From: a virus
Strand: one strand, 5' to 3'
Virus record (IMG/VR): IMGVR_UViG_3300042374_000056
Location: 1 to 23,334 of that record
Length of the DNA: 23,334 nt
The notes under the pieces were generated by a model that was not told the DNA's origin, did not search any database, and saw only the letters and a program-made list of their open reading frames with translations. This document shows, in pieces, positions 21,074-23,334 of the stretch. The translations under genes and the position numbers were made by a program. Positions within the stretch are counted from its first letter, which is position 1. Each line of letters begins with the position of its first letter.

Positions 21074-21946
21074 CTACTGCCCTACTGTGCCTAAACCTAT
21101 GTTGCCTGTTTGACTGGCAAGGAGTGAACCACCCTGTTGAAATTGTGCGGTGCGTTTCCGTTTGCGGGCTTCAATGGCTTGACGAGCAGCAGCGTTGGTT
21201 CCGAAGGTGCCAGCGATTTGTTGTTCTTGAGTGATGGCTTGTTGACCTGCTGCTGCTTCAGCAGTTGTCGTGGCAAATAGTTCTTGCTGGTTTTGGATGT
21301 CCATGAATCCAGCCTGTGCTTGCTGTTGTGTTTCTACGCCTGCTCGTACCAGTTCTTCAGATTGTTGTGCCGTGAGTGCGATGTTGGCTTGCTGTTGGGC
21401 TTGGCTGGCTACTACGGCTGCACGGGCTTCACGCTGGGCTTGGTATCTGTCAAAGGTTGGCTTTGCTCGTTCTGGGTCAATGAAGTAGGCAGCAAGGTCA
21501 CCTTTGCCAACTCCATACAAACGCTCAAATTGTGCTACGACTTCAGGGCTGGCGTTGTTTACTGCTTGGTAACCTTGTTCAACACGACCTTGGATTTCAA
21601 GCGGGGATGTGTCGTTGGCTATCCAGTTTTGAAAATCTTTCGGGTCATCATAAAAACCTGGAGGCATACCAGAAGAAGAAAGTATGCTTTTGTAACTTGA
21701 TTCCAAAGACAAGTATTCCGACACGGACTTTTGTCCCTTGCCTGCATCTTTTAGGATTTTGTTGGCGGGGAAGCGTTCGGCAAATGCAGGGCTGTTCTGC
21801 ATTGCAACCCCAATGTCGTCAATGGTTGATTTGTCAGTAATGACTTTACTTGTGAAAAGTGTTCCCACTTCTTTAAGAAACGCTGCATCCTTTAAACCGT
21901 AATACTCTAGGGTTTTTTTGATAATGTCAAATGCTGTCTCGTCCAT
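21074..21946 (-). CDS. Gln/Ala-rich virion (internal or tail) protein
   Basis: A 290-residue protein. The N-terminal half is mixed helical (FDIIKKTLEYYGLKDAAFLK, SVSEYLSLESSYKSIL, YDDPKDFQNWIANDTSPLEI, GYQAVNNASPEVVAQFERLY). From about residue 165 it becomes a long Ala/Gln-rich helix (QAQREARAAVVASQAQQQAN, LTAQQSEELVRAGVETQQQA), ending RKRKRTAQFQQGG and a flexible tail. This style is seen in internal or ejected proteins of short-tailed phages and in minor tail proteins. Its start overlaps the preceding gene's stop, so both are translated together. Exact role not known. Confidence 0.72.
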   Translation of the reverse strand: MDETAFDIIKKTLEYYGLKDAAFLKEVGTLFTSKVITDKSTIDDIGVAMQNSPAFAERFPANKILKDAGKGQKSVSEYLSLESSYKSILSSSGMPPGFYDDPKDFQNWIANDTSPLEIQGRVEQGYQAVNNASPEVVAQFERLYGVGKGDLAAYFIDPERAKPTFDRYQAQREARAAVVASQAQQQANIALTAQQSEELVRAGVETQQQAQAGFMDIQNQQELFATTTAEAAAGQQAITQEQQIAGTFGTNAAARQAIEARKRKRTAQFQQGGSLLASQTGNIGLGTVGQ

Positions 21947-23334
21947 TAGATAACCTTTCCAAAGGCTTGAGAAATACTAGCCGAAAGACGACGAGCCTCA
22001 TCCTTGGCGTTCTGTGTGGAACCCCAGTTGTAGCGAGGGTCGGAGCGTAGTTTGATTTCCCACTCACCGCTAGACATCATGCGCTTCTTTCCTTCTTCAC
22101 CGAAGTTAAAGGCTTGTTCATAATCAGACTGACTCATGTCAATAGCGTTAGGGTCTTTTTCTAGGATTCGTGCTGTCTGGTCTTTGAAAGAAGACGACAA
22201 TTGTTCCATTGTAAAACCTTGTTCTATTAAATTAGATAGGTGACTGTATTTTGTTTTGGCTAGTTCACGCTGTTGACGCTCAACATCTTGTTGTGCCACC
22301 CCACCAGTTAGAACACCTTGGATTGTGTCGTCGGCTACGGTGCTGAAATATGATTTACCAATCTTGGCAACGGTCAAATAATCATTTGATGCTTTAGCAC
22401 GGGTAATAGCGGTTGGGTTCACAAAAGCGCCAGCGTCATCTTTACGGAACGCTTCTTTGTAAACTTCTTGCTTAAGTGTTGTGCCTTCCCAACCCATGTT
22501 CATTGCTTTAGTTAAAAAATTATTTAACGGCATTGAATCAAACCCAAGGTCACCAACCACAGCCTTAACTTGACGCACCTTGTCGGTGGAAGCAAGTTCC
22601 TTAACAAAAGATGTGCCTTCTAGTTGCGCCTTGAAACGGGCTTGACCTTCAGCAGTTCTGTAAACTTCGCCTTCTACGGATTTCTGGAACAGTTTAAATA
22701 CATCGGCATATTTAGTGCGGTCAATGTCAAGCATCCAAATTTTATCTGGAAACATTTCACGGAACTTTCGTTCCCAATCAACTTTAACTTTTTTCTTTTC
22801 AGGGACCCACTTCGTGCCATCCCATGTATTCGTTACGCCATTGATGACTTTAGTAGCACCAACTTTTGTACCACCACCTGCTCTACCAGGGACAGTAGGA
22901 CCCGTAGCCCCAGTAGGACCAGTAACCGCAACAGTTGTGTCACTGGCTACAGGACCAATTGGTCCACCAGCACCAATCTTGTCAACCTGTTTTAATTGGG
23001 CAGGGGTGACTTTTAATTCGTAAAACGCAGGGTTATCAATTTGACCAAGAGCGCCAAGATTAATCTTTGATACCAGTGGAGCAACAAGTTCTGCTGCTGT
23101 CATTCTAGTTTTTTGGTTTTCAAATCTAGCCAACAAATCAGTCATTGTTTTAGGCACGGTATATATAACCGTTGGATTGCCTTTTTTGTCTACCCCGTAA
23201 GAACCAAACTTTTTTTGACCTTCAATTTGTGTCTTGACAAAATCATAAATTAATTCAGAACGAACTTTTAATGCTCCGCTTGCTTCGGCACTTAGACCAG
23301 GAGACTCTTTAATCTTGGTTTGCTCTTCATTGAT
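21946..23334 (-). CDS. Internal-virion-type protein, partial (runs off the right edge)
   Basis: The frame is open from the edge at 23334 to the stop at 21946 (462 codons), so the N-terminus lies outside; a GTG at 23157 is in frame but need not be the start. Upstream of it the reading KVRSELIYDFVKTQIEGQKK looks like protein. The visible part includes MTDLLARFENQKTRMTAAEL, a short collagen-like patch ([15 protein letters not shown]), a WDGTKWVPEKKK block, and a long helical region (VKVDWERKFREMFPDKIW, YADVFKLFQKSVEGEVY, RLSASISQAF). It resembles large internal or ejection proteins of podoviruses in helix content and position (inference); no domain is identified with certainty. Confidence 0.75.
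   Translation of the reverse strand: MNEEQTKIKESPGLSAEASGALKVRSELIYDFVKTQIEGQKKFGSYGVDKKGNPTVIYTVPKTMTDLLARFENQKTRMTAAELVAPLVSKINLGALGQIDNPAFYELKVTPAQLKQVDKIGAGGPIGPVASDTTVAVTGPTGATGPTVPGRAGGGTKVGATKVINGVTNTWDGTKWVPEKKKVKVDWERKFREMFPDKIWMLDIDRTKYADVFKLFQKSVEGEVYRTAEGQARFKAQLEGTSFVKELASTDKVRQVKAVVGDLGFDSMPLNNFLTKAMNMGWEGTTLKQEVYKEAFRKDDAGAFVNPTAITRAKASNDYLTVAKIGKSYFSTVADDTIQGVLTGGVAQQDVERQQRELAKTKYSHLSNLIEQGFTMEQLSSSFKDQTARILEKDPNAIDMSQSDYEQAFNFGEEGKKRMMSSGEWEIKLRSDPRYNWGSTQNAKDEARRLSASISQAFGKVI

Overview
This window is part of the genome of a tailed bacteriophage of an actinobacterium. The host call rests on a phage-encoded WhiB-like iron-sulfur regulator, a DUF2746-like membrane and coiled-coil protein, several small Cys/His proteins of actinophage type, and mostly Shine-Dalgarno-led genes packed with TAATG, ATGA and GTGA overlaps. 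Base composition looks moderate rather than GC-rich. That would fit a freshwater, low-GC actinobacterial host, but this is an inference. The capsid gene is of the N4-gp56 type, and no tape-measure gene is visible, so a short-tailed (podovirus-like) particle is plausible.

Every well-supported gene lies on the minus strand, so transcription runs from the right end to the left end. From right to left: a partial internal virion-type protein (off the right edge) and a second Gln/Ala-rich virion protein; a 148-base leader; a scaffold-like protein; the N4-gp56 major capsid protein; a strong hairpin terminator (19401-19428); three small connector or neck genes; a collagen-like fibre and a glycine-rich fibre; an unknown protein and a family 2 glycosyltransferase; two larger structural proteins; a second fibre plus glycine-rich fibre pair, paralogous to the first; and a conserved tail-associated protein.

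Next comes a lysis and envelope block (8551-6181): a holin-like protein, a secreted Thr-rich mucin-like membrane-anchored protein, a 57-residue two-helix membrane protein, an M15 endolysin and a DUF2746-like protein. Then come small genes and a clear promoter with an overlapping inverted repeat (5723-5776). This promoter heads the recombination and replication operon: YqaJ-like exonuclease, Rad52/Erf-like annealing protein, ribbon-helix-helix protein, several small proteins and a PD-(D/E)XK resolvase-like nuclease. At the left are a Sec-exported lysozyme or transglycosylase, an HNH endonuclease, SSB, Zn-ribbon proteins and the WhiB regulator. A hairpin ends this run, and a doubtful plus-strand open frame enters from the left edge.

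The most unusual signal is a dispersed 9-mer, CTTAAGACA. It occurs eight times on both strands in coding and non-coding DNA, inside a general excess of CTTAAG (21 copies). Other points of interest are -10-like boxes placed 6 nt before start codons of genes with no Shine-Dalgarno (possible leaderless transcripts), a duplicated fibre module, the mucin-like membrane protein, and short genes of 41 to 57 residues that simple ORF calling would miss.
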